A program made the position numbers and the translations under genes. A model generated the notes under the pieces. That model ran no database searches. It was not told the DNA's origin and saw only the letters and a program-made list of their open reading frames with translations. Below are positions 62,136 through 64,000 of a stretch of DNA of 64,000 bases, piece after piece (positions within the stretch are counted from its first letter, which is position 1; every line of letters begins with the position of its first letter). Origin of the DNA: Engelhardtia mirabilis (GTDB lineage Bacteria; Planctomycetota; UBA1135; GCA-002686595); assembly GCF_007748095.1 (NCBI RefSeq), contig NZ_CP036287.1, positions 3,348,001 to 3,412,000 on the forward strand. The letters are read 5' to 3'.

Positions 62136-62180
62136 TTCTTCGTGCATCGGGTGCTTCGCGGAACCGATCCTGCCGCAGCT

Positions 62181-62645
62181 TCAGCCGTCGAGCAGGTCGG
62201 GGAAGGTCGGCCGGCGGTGGTGCTCGTAGACCAGCACCGTGCGCACGTCGGCGACCTCCGAGCGACCGCCAATCTGGCCCATGGCAATGTCGCGCAGGTG
62301 ATCCGTGTCGCGGGCGGCCACGTGCAGGAACAGGTCGTCGTTGCCGGCCACGAGGAACACGTCGACGATCTCCGGCAGGCTCAGGAAGTAGTCGATCACC
62401 GCGCGGCTGTTCTTCTCGCCGTGGTCGGCCAGGCGCACGGCGACCAGGGTGCGCAGGCCGACGCCGAGGGCCTTGGGGTCGACGTCCGCGTGGAAGCCCC
62501 GCAGCACGCCGTCGTCGCGTAGACGCTGGACGCGGGCGTGGCAACTGGAGGGAGCCAGGTGGACCCGGGCGGCCAGCTCCTTGTTCGACAGGCGCGCGTC
62601 CTGGGCGAGCTCCGCCACGATGCGGCGGTCGATTCGGTCGAGCAT
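62181..62645 (-). CDS. Lrp/AsnC family transcriptional regulator
   Basis: The 154-residue protein has the Lrp pattern: an N-terminal winged helix (MLDRIDRRIVAELAQDARLSNKELAARVHLAPSSCHARVQRL) and the RAM effector domain (GFHADVDPKALGVGLRTLVAVRL, LPEIVDVFLVAGNDDLFLHVAARDTDHL). It probably senses an amino acid. It diverges from the threonine/serine-exporter-like gene, a common arrangement for regulators of amino-acid exporters, so that gene is a likely target. The ATG at 62645 is the natural start. A G9 tract lies about 50 bp upstream. Confidence 0.93.
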   Translation of the reverse strand: MLDRIDRRIVAELAQDARLSNKELAARVHLAPSSCHARVQRLRDDGVLRGFHADVDPKALGVGLRTLVAVRLADHGEKNSRAVIDYFLSLPEIVDVFLVAGNDDLFLHVAARDTDHLRDIAMGQIGGRSEVADVRTVLVYEHHRRPTFPDLLDG

Positions 62646-62694
62646 GGGAAGGCCAGGGGGTGAGGGGATGGCGGCGGGGTGACTCGATCGGCTC

Positions 62695-62703
62695 GGGGGG
62701 GGG
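62695..62703. repeat. Run of nine G between lrp-like and thrE-like genes
   Basis: A G9 homopolymer on the plus strand lies in the 195-bp divergent intergenic region, about 50 bases upstream of the Lrp ATG and 138 bases before the thrE-like start. Length change here could affect either promoter. Confidence 0.75.
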
Positions 62704-62828
62704 CTGGCAGGCTGACTTCCGTCGATCCTGCGCCGGTTGGCCCGGGCACTGGTCCAGGATTCCGCCAAGGGGGCCCGCCAGGGTCCAACTCCGAAGATCG
62801 CTCGGGGAAATACTGCCTCATCCGGCGT

Positions 62829-62834
62829 TAGTTT
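62829..62834 (+). promoter_or_regulatory. Possible leaderless -10 element (TAGTTT) for the thrE-like gene
   Basis: TAGTTT ends six bases before the GTG at 62841. The spacing matches the other examples. It also supports the GTG start, which otherwise lacks a ribosome binding site. Confidence 0.4.
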
Positions 62835-62840
62835 CAATCC

Positions 62841-64000
62841 GTGCGAACCATCTCGACCGATCTGCGGGGACGCCCCGCTCCAACCGACCTTGGCTCTGCC
62901 CCCCGAACACCCGAGGAGCTGATCGAGCTGGGGGACCTGCTCTTCGACCTGGCCGTCGGACTTCACCGCGCCGGGGCCTCGGCGACCCACCTGGAATCGG
63001 CCCTGGGTCGCTCGGCCAAGCGGCTCGGCCTGCGGGCCCAGATCCTGGGCACGCCAACCTCGCTCTTGGTCGACATGGACGATGGCCGCGGGGTGCGGCT
63101 GGCCCGGGTCGAGCCCGGGGAGCCGAACCTCGAGCGCCTGGCCGACATCGACAGCCTGCTCGAGGAGCTCGAGGAGGGGCAGGTCGGTCCGCGGCGCGCC
63201 TTGTACCGGCTGCGCTCGATCGTTGGTCGCCGGCCCAGCTTCGGTCCGGGGCTCGAGCTGGCGGCCGTGGGGGTCGCATCGGGTAGCGCCACTGTCTTCT
63301 TCGGTGGCGGGGCGGCCGACGTTGCCGTTGCCGGGGGGCTCGGCGTCGCGGTGGCCGTGATGGGGCGGTTGTCGACCCTCTCGGAGCACCGTCGTCCCCT
63401 GTTCGAGCCCGGCGCCGCCCTCCTCGCGGCGGCTGCGACCACGGCCCTGGCGCGCCTCGGCCTCCCGATCGCGCCGCTGATCGTGACACTCGCGGCGCTG
63501 ATCGTGCTGGTGCCTGGCTACTCGCTCACGATCGCCCTGGGCGAGATCGCCGCGCGTCACCTGGTGTCGGGCACCGCGCGCCTGGCGGGAGTGATGGGCA
63601 CCCTGCTCGGCATGGGCCTGGGGATCGGCCTCGGCCGGGCGCTCGGATCGCTGGTGCCGCTCGAAGTCGCCCACTCGCCGACGCCCCTCGGCGAATGGGC
63701 CCTCTGGTCGGCGGTAGTGATCGCGTCCCTGTGTTTCTCCGTGCTGTTCCACGCGCGCCTGCGCGACGTGCCGATCGTGATGTTGGCCACGGTCACGGCA
63801 TTCGTGGGCGCGCGTGCGGGCGCAGTCGTCCTCGGCCCCGAGCTGGGAGGCTTCGCGGGAGCACTCGTGCTCGGCCTGATGGGCAACCTGGTCGCACGCC
63901 GCACGCGGCGACCGGCGAGCACCGTCGTCCTCCCCGGCTTGATGGTGCTGGTGCCAGGAAGCATCGGATTCAGGGCCGTCGCCCTGTTCCTCGAGTCGGC
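62841..64000 (+). CDS. Threonine/serine exporter family protein (ThrE type), cut by window end
   Basis: The frame is open to the right edge, so the 386 or so visible residues are incomplete. The N-terminal domain has the ThrE pattern: LGDLLFDLAVGLHRAGASATHLESALGRSAKRLG, followed by TSLLVDMDDGRG. From about residue 130 the sequence alternates hydrophobic membrane helices (VGVASGSATVFFGGGAADVAVAGG, LIVTLAALIVLVPGYSL, LGMGLGIGLGRALG). The second ThrE-2-like half is recognisable (VVLPGLMVLVPGSIGFRAVALFLES). The family exports threonine and serine. The divergent Lrp gene is a plausible regulator. The GTG at 62841 follows TAGTTT. Confidence 0.9.
   Translation, partial: MRTISTDLRGRPAPTDLGSAPRTPEELIELGDLLFDLAVGLHRAGASATHLESALGRSAKRLGLRAQILGTPTSLLVDMDDGRGVRLARVEPGEPNLERLADIDSLLEELEEGQVGPRRALYRLRSIVGRRPSFGPGLELAAVGVASGSATVFFGGGAADVAVAGGLGVAVAVMGRLSTLSEHRRPLFEPGAALLAAAATTALARLGLPIAPLIVTLAALIVLVPGYSLTIALGEIAARHLVSGTARLAGVMGTLLGMGLGIGLGRALGSLVPLEVAHSPTPLGEWALWSAVVIASLCFSVLFHARLRDVPIVMLATVTAFVGARAGAVVLGPELGGFAGALVLGLMGNLVARRTRRPASTVVLPGLMVLVPGSIGFRAVALFLES

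Noticed and set aside
62181..63752. A 523-codon minus-strand frame containing the Lrp regulator
   Set aside because: The portion upstream of 62645 is antisense to the thrE-like gene and has no domain. The conserved Lrp start is at 62645.

Overview
The window is GC-rich, gene-dense chromosomal DNA from a Gram-negative bacterium. It most resembles a deep-branching Planctomycetota lineage. The evidence is an LpxH-type lipid A enzyme, rpoN with a sigma-54 activator, DUF1573, sulfatase-like, collagen-like and FG-GAP secreted proteins, and frequent GTG/TTG starts. This lineage call is an inference from gene content, since no 16S gene is present. I see no integrase, transposase, prophage or CRISPR array. 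One tRNA gene is present.

Layout. 0-3 kb: tail of an unknown gene, efp, rpoN. 3-8.1 kb: FHA-like membrane protein, degenerate GGDEF-like protein, NtrC-type activator, lpxH, cmk, plsC-like. 8.1-12.8 kb: rpsA, a lipoprotein, tyrS. 12.9-16.0 kb (minus strand): sulfatase-superfamily lipoprotein and DUF1573 lipoprotein. 16.2-19.3 kb: small anchored protein, glyA, CobW-type GTPase. 19.3-21.9 kb (minus): conserved hypothetical, mtnA, purC. 21.9-29.4 kb (plus): aroA, galE, MBL-fold hydrolase, M28 peptidase, dacB, suhB-like, a tightly packed housekeeping run. 29.5-31.5 kb: DUF4388 protein and a possible DUF4253 protein.

31.5-43.9 kb is an envelope/surface region: TIG protein, collagen-like protein, FG-GAP protein, methyltransferase, two family-2 glycosyltransferases, a frameshifted purple-acid-phosphatase-like gene and a membrane protein. 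44.0-49.1 kb holds a ferritin-like protein, a divergent NodU-type carbamoyltransferase, a methyltransferase, a DUF5989 protein and an SGNH-like protein. 49.2-56.5 kb holds a GNAT enzyme, a papain-like peptidase, a large beta-propeller/dihaem cytochrome/Fn3 protein, an FG-GAP protein and a VF530-like protein. 56.7-64 kb: tRNA-Asn, a polytopic membrane protein, gluQ, a DEAD-box helicase, an Lrp/AsnC regulator and a truncated ThrE-type exporter.

The main points for a second look are these. Up to four unrelated secreted proteins share a C-terminal beta-rich module. The carbamoyltransferase has lost most of the residues expected to bind metal. A repeated -10-like hexamer lies 6-7 bases before several start codons, suggesting leaderless transcription. 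Homopolymeric G tracts lie just upstream of three genes, one encoding the collagen-like protein. EF-P carries Asn at its tip. The EPSP synthase has glyphosate-insensitive-type substitutions. One gene is frameshifted.
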